From Acidimicrobiaceae bacterium (GTDB taxonomy: Bacteria; Actinomycetota; Acidimicrobiia; Acidimicrobiales; Aldehydirespiratoraceae), in NCBI GenBank assembly GCA_009837445.1, contig VXTM01000044.1, positions 1-64,000 on the forward strand: a stretch of 64,000 bases of DNA, read 5' to 3'. Shown here piece after piece: positions 55,219 to 63,841 of the stretch. The first letter of the stretch is position 1, and every line of letters starts with the position of its first letter. The notes beneath the pieces were generated by a model that saw nothing but the letters and a program-made list of their open reading frames with translations, did no database searches and had not been told where the DNA came from. A program made the translations under genes and the position numbers.

Positions 55219-56001
55219 TTGCCCGCAGTGCACATCGATTCGTCGGGCACGGGCCCGCCGCTGGTGCTGATCCACTCGCTGCTGACCGACGCCCGCGCCT
55301 ACGACGCCACCGTCATCGAACTGGGCGACCGCTACTGCGTGCACCGCGTGTGGCTTCCGGGGTTCGGTCCTTCAGCGCCCCTCGACGGCAGCGAGCCACA
55401 CACGCTGTTCGACTTGGCCGGCATGGTGGCCGACGCGATGTCGGACGGCGGCGTCAGCCCCGGCGCAGCCGTGCTCGGCAACGGGCTGGGTGCCTTCGTC
55501 GCGGTCGCCATGGCCATTGCTCACGGCTCGGACTTCGGACCGTTGATCGTCGCCAACGGCGGCGCGGTCTTCTCCGAGGACCGCCGGGGAGCCTTCGAGA
55601 CCATGAGCCGCCTGGTGTCGGAGGCAGGCATGGCCGCAGTGGTCGACACCGCGGTGCGACGCATCTTCCCCGAGGAATACCTCGCTGCTCACCCCGAGAC
55701 GATCGAGGACAGGCGCCGCGTGCTGCTGGACATTGACCCGATCTCGTTCGCAGCATGCTGCCGGGCGCTGCACGCCATGGACCTGCGCCCCGATCTTGGT
55801 CGGATCACCAACCCCACCCTGGTCATCGGCGGGTCCGCGGACGCCACCACCCCTCCGGAGATGTCGGCCGAACTGGCGGCGTCCATAGCCGGAGCCGAGC
55901 TGGTGATCCTCGACGACTGCGGTCACTGCCCACCCCTGCAGCAGCCGGAGGCCCTATCGGCCGCGGTCGACGCCTTCTTGAGCCGTCACCTCCAACGGTG
56001 A
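55219..56001 (+). CDS. Alpha/beta-hydrolase fold protein lacking the nucleophile serine
   Basis: 260 residues from TTG 55219 (GGGAGG site). The fold resembles PcaD/MhpC-type hydrolases: PPLVLIHS, VWLPGFGPS, then the nucleophile elbow VLGNGLGAF. Gly89 (codon GGG) replaces the usual Ser in GxSxG. The acid Asp208 (GGSADATTPPE) and the base His236 (DDCGHCPPL) remain. It is either inactive as an esterase, uses a different mechanism, or binds a ligand. The cyclase gene follows in the same operon. Confidence 0.85.
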   Translation: MPAVHIDSSGTGPPLVLIHSLLTDARAYDATVIELGDRYCVHRVWLPGFGPSAPLDGSEPHTLFDLAGMVADAMSDGGVSPGAAVLGNGLGAFVAVAMAIAHGSDFGPLIVANGGAVFSEDRRGAFETMSRLVSEAGMAAVVDTAVRRIFPEEYLAAHPETIEDRRRVLLDIDPISFAACCRALHAMDLRPDLGRITNPTLVIGGSADATTPPEMSAELAASIAGAELVILDDCGHCPPLQQPEALSAAVDAFLSRHLQR

Positions 56002-56037
56002 GGAGACGACCCGTTCACCAGCGATCGGAGACCTGAC

Positions 56038-56982
56038 GTGGACATCAACACCGACCTGCTCGACGACTACTGCGCCCGCTACCGCAACTGGGGGCGCTGG
56101 GGGGACGACGACGAGCTCGGCACCCTCAACTTCATCACGCCCGCCAAGATCGCCGAGTCGGCCCAGCTGGTGAGGCAGGGCAAGGTGTTCTCGCTGGAGC
56201 TCCCCCTCGACGGCAACGGCCCCCAGACCGGCGCCTTCGGCCGGGTCAACGCAGTACACCAGATGGTGGCCACCGGCACCGACCACGTCGCCGGCACCCA
56301 GGGCTGGCCAATGGGGTGGGGCGTGGCCGACGACACCCTGTTCCTGTTCCTGCAGGGCGGCACCCAGTGGGACGCGCTGGCCCACATCTTCCACAACGGC
56401 AAGATGTACAACGGCTACGACGCCGGCCTGGTCGACAGCCGCGGCGCGGCCCGCAACGGCATCGAGAACGTCAAGACGGTGGTGAGCCGGGGCGTGCTGC
56501 TGGACATCCCCAGGGTCCTCGGCGTCGACCATCTCGAGCCCGGCTTCGCCATCGGCGCCGACCTGCTGGACGAGGCCTGCGAGGCCCACGGCGTGGAGGT
56601 GGGCACGGGCGACATGGTCCTGATCCGCACCGGCGACATGGCCCGCCGGCGGGAACTGCCCGGCTGGGACGGCTACTCGGCCGGCGACTCACCCGGACTG
56701 TCGCTGCTGGCCGCACCCTGGCTGGCGGAGCGCGAGATCGCCGCGCTGGCCACCGACACCTGGGGTGCCGAGGTTCGCCCCAACGAGATCGACGGGAGCT
56801 TCCAGCCGCTGCACCTGGTGATGGTGGTGAGCATGGGCCTGCTGGTGGGAGAGATCTGGTATCTCGACGAGTTGGCCGCCGACTGCGCGGCCGACGGCGT
56901 CTACGAGTTCCAGCTGGTGGCGCCCGGCCTGGTGATCCCCGGCGCGGTGGGCTCGCCCCTCAACCCGCAAGCCATCAAGTAG
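56038..56982 (+). CDS. Cyclase family protein (PF04199)
   Basis: 314 residues from GTG 56038 (GGAGA site). NWGRWGDDDELGTLNF and GGTQWDALAHIFH parallel the paralogue at 27982 throughout. Again the zinc histidines of HxGTHxD are replaced (QGGTQWD). Metal-dependent hydrolysis of a cyclic amide or ester is the family role. It lies 36 nt after the Ser-less hydrolase. Confidence 0.85.
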   Translation: MDINTDLLDDYCARYRNWGRWGDDDELGTLNFITPAKIAESAQLVRQGKVFSLELPLDGNGPQTGAFGRVNAVHQMVATGTDHVAGTQGWPMGWGVADDTLFLFLQGGTQWDALAHIFHNGKMYNGYDAGLVDSRGAARNGIENVKTVVSRGVLLDIPRVLGVDHLEPGFAIGADLLDEACEAHGVEVGTGDMVLIRTGDMARRRELPGWDGYSAGDSPGLSLLAAPWLAEREIAALATDTWGAEVRPNEIDGSFQPLHLVMVVSMGLLVGEIWYLDELAADCAADGVYEFQLVAPGLVIPGAVGSPLNPQAIK

Positions 56983-57038
56983 GCCCGGCGAGAGGGGCCG
57001 GGCGAGAGGGGCTCCCGGCTCCGGAGACGTGAGGTGAG

Positions 57039-57057
57039 ATCATGTATGATGCACGAT
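57039..57057 (+). promoter_or_regulatory. Shared 19-bp element, site 10 (best match)
   Basis: ATCATGTAT-G-ATGCACGAT; 17 of 18 consensus positions and nearly palindromic (7 of 9 paired positions). It lies 24 nt upstream of GTG 57081, downstream of the cyclase gene on the same strand. TATGAT (57045-57050) is the likely -10, so a bound protein would cover the promoter. Confidence 0.72.
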
Positions 57058-57080
57058 TCCGCTCCTTAGGAGGCTGAACG

Positions 57081-58331
57081 GTGGCCCGCCCCAAGGTGAT
57101 CATCCAGATCTACCCGATGCTTCCGGCGGACGGGATGGAAGGGCGCATCGCCGCCGCGCCCCTGGGCCGCAACCGTGAGCTATACCACCAGGTCCTGCAC
57201 GACTGGACCGACCTGGTGCGCCTCGCCGACGACCTGGGAGTGTGGGGAATCAGCACCATCGAACACCACCTGCACTCGGAGGGCTACGAGGTCGGTCCGA
57301 ACCCCGGCGTGCTCAACGGCTACTGGGCCTCGATGGTCAAGAACGCCTACATCGGCTCGCTCGGCTACGTGATGGCCACCCAGGACCCCATACGGGTGGC
57401 CGAGGAGACCGCCATCCTCGACCATCTCACCCGGGGCAGGTTCTTCGTGGGCCTGGCCCGCGGCTACCAGTCGCGCTGGACCAACATCTTGGGCCAGCGC
57501 GGCGGCGCAGTGGCCGCGCTCGGCGACAAGAGCGACGAGGACTGGCGCAACCGCGACCTGTTCGAGGAGCGCACCGAGATGCTCCTGAAGTGCTGGACCG
57601 AGGAGTCGCTCGAGTTCAAGGGCAACAGCTACGAGGTGCCCTTCCCCTACGAGACGGGGGTGCTGGACTATCCGGCTCGCCGCATCGCGTCGCGTGCCGG
57701 CACATCGGGCGAGGTGGACGCGGCTGGGGCCGTGAGGCGGGTGTCGGTGGTGCCCAAGCCGTACACGCTGCCCCACCCTCCGGTGTTCGTGGCCACCAGC
57801 AAGAGCCCCGAGACGATCGTCTATTGCGCCGAGCGGGGCTTCATCCCCACCTACTTCATGCCCATCAAGGCCATCGCCGAACACTCGCATCTGTATGTGG
57901 AGGCCGCGGCCGCCGCCGGGATCGACCGCCGTCACGGGGAGCGCCAGAACGTGGTGCGATGGCCCCACATCACCGGAACCGCGGCCGAGTACGACCGCAG
58001 GCTGCACGACTACGACCTCGACATCTACCAGAACTTCTACGGGCCGTTCTTCCCGCAGTTCCCCAACGAGCCTGGCACCGACCACATCGCGGCAATGAAG
58101 GAGTCCGACATCTTCATCGGCGGCACCGTAGAACAGTCCGTCGAGGCCTGGCAGCAGCTGGTTGAACAGGTGCCGGCGGAGTACATCACCCTGATCTGGC
58201 ACTACGCGCAGATACCCAAGGACGAGGTGGCCGAGGAGCTGACCCTGTTCATGGAAGAGGTTCTTCCCTGCCTCGACGTACCCGACTTCGACGTGGCCTC
58301 TCCCGCCGCAACTGCGCCGGACGCACCCTGA
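57081..58331 (+). CDS. LLM class flavin/F420-dependent monooxygenase (luciferase-like)
   Basis: 416 residues from GTG 57081 (AGGAGG site). A bacterial luciferase-type TIM barrel: STIEHHLHSEGYEVGPNPGV, LDHLTRGRFFVGLARGY, EMLLKCWTEESLEFKG and VFVATSKSPETI. A 35-residue insertion lies near residues 195-225. Members oxygenate small molecules using reduced FMN or use F420. It starts an operon with an SMP-30 lactonase-like gene and an F420-type oxidoreductase. Confidence 0.9.
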   Translation: MARPKVIIQIYPMLPADGMEGRIAAAPLGRNRELYHQVLHDWTDLVRLADDLGVWGISTIEHHLHSEGYEVGPNPGVLNGYWASMVKNAYIGSLGYVMATQDPIRVAEETAILDHLTRGRFFVGLARGYQSRWTNILGQRGGAVAALGDKSDEDWRNRDLFEERTEMLLKCWTEESLEFKGNSYEVPFPYETGVLDYPARRIASRAGTSGEVDAAGAVRRVSVVPKPYTLPHPPVFVATSKSPETIVYCAERGFIPTYFMPIKAIAEHSHLYVEAAAAAGIDRRHGERQNVVRWPHITGTAAEYDRRLHDYDLDIYQNFYGPFFPQFPNEPGTDHIAAMKESDIFIGGTVEQSVEAWQQLVEQVPAEYITLIWHYAQIPKDEVAEELTLFMEEVLPCLDVPDFDVASPAATAPDAP

Positions 58332-58333
58332 CG

Positions 58334-59350
58334 ATGGCCACCAACCCGATCGACGGCTTCGAGGTGGACCCGGCCGGCATCGGCTACGTGGGCGAGGGCC
58401 TGCAGCGGCCCGAATGCATACTGGCCGAGCGCGACGGCACCCTGTGGTCCGCGGACGCCCGGGGCGGCGTCGTGCGCATCGACACCGCCACCGGAGAGCA
58501 GGAGCTGATCCTCCAGGAGGCCGACACCCGGTTCTCCGACGCTGTCGACGACGCCGAGCGGTTCACCACCGGCACCCTCCCCAACGGGCTGGCGTTCGCG
58601 TCCAACGGCGACATCCTGATATCGAACTTCGGCACCGACCGGCTGGAGCGCATGACCCGGACCGGCGAGTCGACGGTGATGCACGACTCGGTCGACGGCC
58701 AGCCGATCGGCAAGGTCAACTTCGTGATCCGGGACTCCAGGGACCGGATCTACATGACGGTCTCCACAATGATCACCAACTGGATGGAGGCGATCAGCCC
58801 CAACGTCGCCGACGGCCGGATCGTGCTGGTCGACGAGCAGGGCATCCGTGTGGTGGCCGACGGGCTGGCGTTCACGAACGAGATACGCCTCGATGCCAAC
58901 GAGGAGTGGATGTACATCGCCGAGACCTGCGGCAAGCGGGTCAGTCGCATGCGGGTGCTGCCCGACGGCTCCCTCGCCGGCTACGAGGTGTTCGGTCCGT
59001 CCGACACCGGCGCCTTGATCGACGGCATCGCCTTCGACTCATTCGGCAACCTGTGGGGCACGCATGTGTTCAACGACCGCATCTTCGCGATCACACCGGA
59101 CGGGGACCTTCGCATCCTCCTCGACGACGACCGGGGCTCCGCGGCGGGGCAGGCGTTCCTCGACGCATTCCACCGCGACGAGGCCACTTCCGAGTTGATG
59201 CTGGCCGCGGGCGGCACCATCGCCCCGTGGACCGCCAGCGTCACCTTCGGGGGTCCCGACCTGCGCACGGTCTATGTGGGCAGCCTGCGAGGCACCCGGA
59301 TTCCCTATTTCCGCAGCCCGGTGGCGGGACTGCCGATGGTCCACTGGTAG
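58334..59350 (+). CDS. SMP-30/gluconolactonase-like beta-propeller protein
   Basis: 338 residues, starting 2 nt after the monooxygenase stop. Repeats of LWSADARGGVVRID, NGLAFASNGDILISNFG, LAFTNEIRLDANEEWMYIAET and IDGIAFDSFGNLWGTHVFN are the six-bladed SMP-30 pattern with its Asn/Asp/Glu metal residues. Lactone hydrolysis after a Baeyer-Villiger-like oxidation by 57081 would be a coherent pair; this is inference. Confidence 0.88.
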   Translation: MATNPIDGFEVDPAGIGYVGEGLQRPECILAERDGTLWSADARGGVVRIDTATGEQELILQEADTRFSDAVDDAERFTTGTLPNGLAFASNGDILISNFGTDRLERMTRTGESTVMHDSVDGQPIGKVNFVIRDSRDRIYMTVSTMITNWMEAISPNVADGRIVLVDEQGIRVVADGLAFTNEIRLDANEEWMYIAETCGKRVSRMRVLPDGSLAGYEVFGPSDTGALIDGIAFDSFGNLWGTHVFNDRIFAITPDGDLRILLDDDRGSAAGQAFLDAFHRDEATSELMLAAGGTIAPWTASVTFGGPDLRTVYVGSLRGTRIPYFRSPVAGLPMVHW

Positions 59351-59407
59351 GCCGCCGGACGACCGACTGTAGGGTTCGGCGCTGATCCAACAGCAAAGGA
59401 GTTGACG

Positions 59408-59929
59408 ATGACGATCAGGTTGTACCAGTTCCTGGATGTGTCGGCCGGCTTGCAGGCCGGCCAGTTCGGGATCGGGGGACGAAGCGAGATCGAGAGCCTC
59501 GAAGAGCTCGACCCCATCTACAAGCGGCTGCTCGACGAGCAGGTCACCGCGGTGGTGTCGGTGATCGGTGCCGACGGCCGGCCCAGCCTCACCCCGATGT
59601 GGTTCGACTACGCCGGGGACAAGGTGCTGGTCAACGTGGCCGCGCATCGCAAGAAGACCGCGTGGATCCGCAGCAGCCCGGAGATCTCGCTGATCCTCAT
59701 CAACCCGCAGAACCCGTACCACTGGGTGTCGATGAAGATCACCGTGGAGCGGGAGATTCTCGAGGACGACCCCGTCGAGGGTGCCCGGGTCACCGAGCAG
59801 CTCGACGGGATCTGGACGAAGTACACCGGCGCGGAGCCGCCCTACGGCCTGCGCGATCCGTCCATCGACGAGCGCCGGGTGCTGTTCGAGTGCCGGGTGG
59901 ACAAGGTCTCCACGTTCGGGCAGCCCTGA
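59408..59929 (+). CDS. PPOX-class F420-dependent oxidoreductase
   Basis: 173 residues from ATG 59408 (AGGAG 6 nt upstream); TTG 59402 is less likely. A split-barrel flavin/F420 fold: VSVIGADGRPSLTPMWFDYAGDKVLVNVAAHRKK (two consecutive segments) and PYHWVSMKITVERE. Widespread in actinobacteria with F420. In this operon it may reduce a product of, or recycle cofactor for, the monooxygenase at 57081. Confidence 0.88.
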   Translation: MTIRLYQFLDVSAGLQAGQFGIGGRSEIESLEELDPIYKRLLDEQVTAVVSVIGADGRPSLTPMWFDYAGDKVLVNVAAHRKKTAWIRSSPEISLILINPQNPYHWVSMKITVEREILEDDPVEGARVTEQLDGIWTKYTGAEPPYGLRDPSIDERRVLFECRVDKVSTFGQP

Positions 59930-59966
59930 CCGCCGGGCCCTGCGTCCCGCCCGAAGCACTCTGCCG

Positions 59967-61049
59967 CTAGTACTCGACTGAGAATTCTCGGCGCGCCTCG
60001 GGCGTGAACTCTGCCCCGTGCCCCGGCGCGTTGGGGATCTCGATGGCGCCGTCGACCACGTCGAAGGAACGGGTCAGCGCGCCGTCGGGGATGAACTCGG
60101 CGTACTCGCATGCCCAGCCCGACGAGAATGCCCCCACCAGGCTGATCGACAGCTCGTGCCACAGGTGGCTGCTCAACGCCAGGCCGGCGGCGTCAGCGAG
60201 CGCGCCGATCTTGCGGAACTCGGTGACTCCCCCGCAGCGGCCGATGTCGGGCTGCAGGAACGCCGCGGCGCGCCGCTCCACGATCTCGCGAAAGCCCCAG
60301 CGGAAGTAGGCGTTCTCGCCGGCCGCGGTGGGAGTGGGACTGCGCTTTGCGACTTCGGCGAGGTCGTCAACGGAATCGGCCACGACCGGCTCCTCCAGCC
60401 AGGCCACGCCGTAGTCGGCGAGCATCTCGCCCACCGCCACCGCCTCGCGCACGCTGTAGCACTGGTTGGCGTCGGCGAGCAGCACGAAGCTGTCGCCCAT
60501 GGCGTTACGCAGCCGGGCCGTGCGGGCCTCGTCACGGGTTGTGCCGATCTTGTACTTGTAGGCCTTGATTCCTTGGGCCGCGAACCGCTGGCACTCCTTC
60601 ACCAGCTCGTCGTCGGTGAGGGTGTGCCAGCCGCCGCTGCCGTAGACAGGCACACGGTCGCGGTAGCCGCCGAGCATTGTGCACAGCGGCAGCCCGGCGT
60701 GGCGGGCCAGGGCGTCCCACACGGCCGTGTCGAGCGCCGAGAGCCCCCACGCCCCGATGCCGGCACGCTGGCGGGCCTTGTTAGGCCCCCAGACTCTGTG
60801 CCAGAGCGCCTCCGGGGCCAGGACGCTCCGGCCGATGACCGCGGGTGCCAGCTCGTCCCGGACGTAGAGGGCCACCGCGGCGCCGGACCAACCGCCGAGG
60901 CAGGCCGTGAAGCCCTGGCCGCTGGGACCGTTGCGGGTATGTACGTCCACGACTGTGCAGTCGACGTGCGAGTACCGGCCCAGCGCGCTGGCGATGGGCC
61001 TGGCCAGCGGCAGCCTCAGCGCCGCCGCGTCCACCCTCGCGATCGTCAA
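59967..61049 (-). CDS. Enolase superfamily enzyme (mandelate racemase subgroup)
   Basis: About 360 residues. TTG 61049 gives the family-like start MTIARVDAAALRLPLARP; an upstream open frame overlaps the PhyH gene and is rejected, and the exact start is uncertain. Lys165-x-Lys167 (YKYKIG), Asp193 (ADANQ), Glu219 (WLEEP), Glu245 (GEN), Asp268 (QPDIGRCGG) and His295/298 (SSHLWHEL) give the mandelate-racemase His-Asp dyad, unlike the other two enolase-superfamily genes here. Acid-sugar dehydration is common in this subgroup. Second gene after PhyH. Confidence 0.88.
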   Translation of the reverse strand: MTIARVDAAALRLPLARPIASALGRYSHVDCTVVDVHTRNGPSGQGFTACLGGWSGAAVALYVRDELAPAVIGRSVLAPEALWHRVWGPNKARQRAGIGAWGLSALDTAVWDALARHAGLPLCTMLGGYRDRVPVYGSGGWHTLTDDELVKECQRFAAQGIKAYKYKIGTTRDEARTARLRNAMGDSFVLLADANQCYSVREAVAVGEMLADYGVAWLEEPVVADSVDDLAEVAKRSPTPTAAGENAYFRWGFREIVERRAAAFLQPDIGRCGGVTEFRKIGALADAAGLALSSHLWHELSISLVGAFSSGWACEYAEFIPDGALTRSFDVVDGAIEIPNAPGHGAEFTPEARREFSVEY

Positions 61050-61072
61050 GTCCTCCAAAGCGCTTCGATCCG

Positions 61073-61951
61073 TCAGTGCGAGGCCTCGGCAAAGTGTGAG
61101 CGGCTCAAGCCGCGCTGGATCTCGTACAGGCCGAGGGCGGGCGCCACCGGCAGCGGCACCTTCACCGGGCACGGCGCCAGCCGGGCCTCCACCGAGGGCC
61201 GTCCCCGGAGGATCCGGTCGTCCCAGGCGGGCCAGTCCGACGGCTGGTGCTGGGCCATCAGAGGCCATGCGTCCACCGCGGCGTAGCCCTGAAGGAGCAG
61301 CCTGCGCTGGGACCGGCTGCGGTTCGGGCCCGAGCCGTGCAGCAGGCGGACGTGATGGATGGAGATGTCTCCGGGTTCGAGTTCCAGGCTCACCGCGGCC
61401 TGCGGGTCGAAACTGCCCGGCGCCACCGCGCCCACGAACCGGCCGTTCTCTGTGTGGCTGAGGGCCGGACCGCGGTGAGAGCCGGGAACCACCCTGAGGC
61501 AGCCGCTGGCCTCGGTGGAGGTGTCTAGGGCGATGCTGACCTCCAGCAGGTCGTCGTTGGTGTGGGGGTAGTAGCCCCAGTCGGTGTGCCACTCCACATG
61601 ACCAGACCCGCACGGCTGCTTGGCGTTGAGCTTGGTGTGGTGCCAGCGGATGTCCGGGCCGATGAGCTCCTCCACCTTGTCCAGCAGCGGCGGGTGGGCC
61701 AGCATGGCCGCGAAGGACTCGTGGTGGAAGTGGGGGCTCTTAATCCGGCGGATCCGGGCCGGGCCGCCGGCGAGAGCAGCCGCGTCGTCGAGCTCGATCG
61801 AGTCGGTGTCTTGGGCCAGCCTCGAGGCCTGCTCCGCGAAGCTGTCGGCGGCCTCCCGCAGTTGAGAGACACCTCGCTTCGGCAGCGCGTTGCGCACCAC
61901 GACGTAGCCGTCGTTGCGATAGGCCTCCACCTGGCCGGGTGTCAGGGTCAT
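61073..61951 (-). CDS. Phytanoyl-CoA dioxygenase family (PhyH) Fe(II)/2-oxoglutarate oxygenase
   Basis: 292 residues. His122-Thr-Asp124 (EWHTDWGYYPH) and His205 (LLHGSGPNRS) form the iron triad, with Arg211 for 2-oxoglutarate. LRVVPGSHRGPALSH is the standard mid-domain motif. GAGAGGTGTGA precedes the ATG. Divergent from the ThDP enzyme, with a strong shared element between; paired with the enolase-superfamily gene at 59967. Confidence 0.92.
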   Translation of the reverse strand: MTLTPGQVEAYRNDGYVVVRNALPKRGVSQLREAADSFAEQASRLAQDTDSIELDDAAALAGGPARIRRIKSPHFHHESFAAMLAHPPLLDKVEELIGPDIRWHHTKLNAKQPCGSGHVEWHTDWGYYPHTNDDLLEVSIALDTSTEASGCLRVVPGSHRGPALSHTENGRFVGAVAPGSFDPQAAVSLELEPGDISIHHVRLLHGSGPNRSRSQRRLLLQGYAAVDAWPLMAQHQPSDWPAWDDRILRGRPSVEARLAPCPVKVPLPVAPALGLYEIQRGLSRSHFAEASH

Positions 61952-61995
61952 TCACACCTCTCGGTTGCCTCTGTCGTGGCCGCCCGCCGCGGCAG

Positions 61996-62014
61996 ATCAT
62001 ATATTCTGCATGAT
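61996..62014. promoter_or_regulatory. Shared 19-bp element, site 11
   Basis: ATCATATAT-T-CTGCATGAT; 15 of 18 consensus positions. It lies between the PhyH operon (minus, 61951) and the ThDP gene (plus, 62077). TATATT (plus) and TATGAT (minus) can act as -10 boxes in the two directions. Confidence 0.68.
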
Positions 62015-62076
62015 TCGTGTCGGACCGGCTAGCCGGGCGGGCCTGCCGTCCGCTACGAAGGGGGATGATGGGAGAG

Positions 62077-63753
62077 ATGTCACCGCGCACCGGGGCCGAG
62101 GCGCTGGCCCTCATGCTCTCGGAGTACGGCGTCACCCACGTCTTCCAGGTGCCGGCGGTGCTGCGGCGCACAATGGTGGAGATCGAGCGGCTCACCGGCA
62201 TCAAGCGGATCCGCCCCCACGGCGAAAAGCCGGCCGCTTATATGGCCGACGGCTACGCCCGGGCGTCGCGCCAGCCCGGCGTGTGCATGGCCCAGGTGGT
62301 GGGCGCCCTCAACCTGTGTGCCGGCTTGCGGGACGCCGCTCTGGCCCACTCGCCGGTGATCGCGCTCACCGGCGGCCGCGAGCCGTCCACGAAGTTCCGC
62401 AACGTCTACCAGGAGGTCGACGACGTGCCCGCCTTCGAGACGGTCACCAAGTGGAACGCCACCATCGACGACCCCGAACGCATCCCGGACATGGTGCGCC
62501 AAGCCTTCCGGGTGGCGACCTCCGGCTCGCCCGGTCCGGTGCACCTCCAGTTCGCGGGCAGTGAGGGTCAGCTCGACGCCGGCGCCATCGAGGCCGCGGC
62601 CCACACCGAGGCGCGCTATTCGTCGGTGCCACCCCACCGGCCTGTCCCGTCGGACGCAACCGACGTGGACCGCGCCGTCGAGATGCTGCGCACTGCCGAG
62701 CGCCCGGTGCTGGTGGCCGGCGGGGGCGCCAGATGGTCGGGCGCAGGTCGCCTGCTGGTCGAGCTGGCCGAACGGCTCGACATTCCGGTGGCCACCAGCC
62801 TCAACGGCAAGGACTCGATCCCTGGGGGGCACCGGCTGTCGGTGGGGGTGGTCGGCACCTACTCGCGGGCCTCGGCCAACCGCATCGTCTCGCAGGCCGA
62901 CCTCGTCTGCTACGTGGGCAGCGAGACCGGCAGCATGTCGACCCACTTCTGGCAGGTGCCGCCGCCGGGTCGCGACATCATCCAGATCGACGTCGACCCC
63001 GAGGCGATCGGGCGCAACTACCCCGCGTCGGTCGGCATCTGCGGCGACGCGGCCGCAGTGCTGGAACTGATGCTGGTCGGGGCGGGTGAGCCCATGTCCA
63101 GGCCCGAATGGACTGCCGCAGCCAGAGACGCCGTCGGGCAGTGGCGGGCCGAGCACGGGGCGGAACTGCTCTCCGAAGCGGTGCCGGTGCGCCCCGAGCG
63201 TGTCTGCGCCGAGCTGACCGAGCACACCCCGTCCGACGCCATCGTGGTGGTCGACACCGGCCACGCGGGGATGTGGATGGGAGGAATGTTCGACGTGGCC
63301 GACGGCCAGGACTACATGCGCTCGGCCGGCCACCTCGGGTGGGCCTTCCCTGCTGCGCTGGGGGCCAAGTGCGCCCAGCCCGACCGCCCGGTGGTCTGCT
63401 TCACCGGCGACTCAGGATTCTGGTACCACGTGGCCGAGATCGAGACCGCGGTCCGTTGGAACATCGCCGCGGTGACGGTGGTGAACAACAACGCCTCGGG
63501 GAACCAGTCCAAGCGGGGCTTCGACCGGGCCTACGGCGGCGTGCAGACGGAGCGGGGCGCCTCAGACCTGTGGAAGTTCACGATGGTCGACTTCGCCGCA
63601 CTGGCCACCCAGATCGGAGCGCTCGGCCTGCGTGTCACCAAGCCCGGAGACTTCGCGCCGGCTCTAGCTCATGCCGTGGAGTCGGGCCGGCCCACTGTGA
63701 TCGACGTGGTCACCGATATCGACGCGCTGGCGCCACTGGCCGTGGTGGACTGA
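62077..63753 (+). CDS. Thiamine-diphosphate-dependent enzyme (acetolactate synthase-like)
   Basis: 558 residues from ATG 62077; ATGs at 62065 and 62068 are nearer the AAGGGGG ribosome site. The three-domain ThDP fold is complete: PHGEKPAAYMADGYARAS with the ylide Glu, the central domain with VATSLNGKDSIPGGHRLSVG, and the C-terminal cofactor motif. That motif reads GDSGFWYHVAEIETAV...VVNNN, so Ser replaces the second Gly of GDG while the Mg ligands Asp and Asn remain. A 2-oxoacid decarboxylase, ligase or C-C lyase; the substrate cannot be told. Confidence 0.9.
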   Translation: MSPRTGAEALALMLSEYGVTHVFQVPAVLRRTMVEIERLTGIKRIRPHGEKPAAYMADGYARASRQPGVCMAQVVGALNLCAGLRDAALAHSPVIALTGGREPSTKFRNVYQEVDDVPAFETVTKWNATIDDPERIPDMVRQAFRVATSGSPGPVHLQFAGSEGQLDAGAIEAAAHTEARYSSVPPHRPVPSDATDVDRAVEMLRTAERPVLVAGGGARWSGAGRLLVELAERLDIPVATSLNGKDSIPGGHRLSVGVVGTYSRASANRIVSQADLVCYVGSETGSMSTHFWQVPPPGRDIIQIDVDPEAIGRNYPASVGICGDAAAVLELMLVGAGEPMSRPEWTAAARDAVGQWRAEHGAELLSEAVPVRPERVCAELTEHTPSDAIVVVDTGHAGMWMGGMFDVADGQDYMRSAGHLGWAFPAALGAKCAQPDRPVVCFTGDSGFWYHVAEIETAVRWNIAAVTVVNNNASGNQSKRGFDRAYGGVQTERGASDLWKFTMVDFAALATQIGALGLRVTKPGDFAPALAHAVESGRPTVIDVVTDIDALAPLAVVD

Positions 63754-63804
63754 CACTGCAGCCGGGTGGTTACGCCGCTTGGAAGGATTCCATTATTCTT
63801 CATG

Positions 63805-63837
63805 TTGCACAGTGATGTATCAGTGCTATCCTGATAG
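63805..63837 (+). promoter_or_regulatory. Candidate promoter with overlapping palindromes
   Basis: TTGCAC (63805-63810) and TATCCT (63827-63832), 16 nt apart, read as a promoter toward the right edge. TATCAG-N7-CTGATA (63818-63836) and CTATC-CT-GATAG (63826-63837) overlap the -10. The 247-nt tail 63754-64000 holds this, the hairpin at 63842-63900 and an AT-rich stretch (63901-63945), but no gene that I can support. Confidence 0.35.
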
Positions 63838-63841
63838 TTCG

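Noticed and set aside
61050-61613. N-terminal extension of the mandelate-racemase-type gene
   Set aside because: It overlaps the well-supported PhyH gene in another frame and has Arg/Pro-rich shadow composition.
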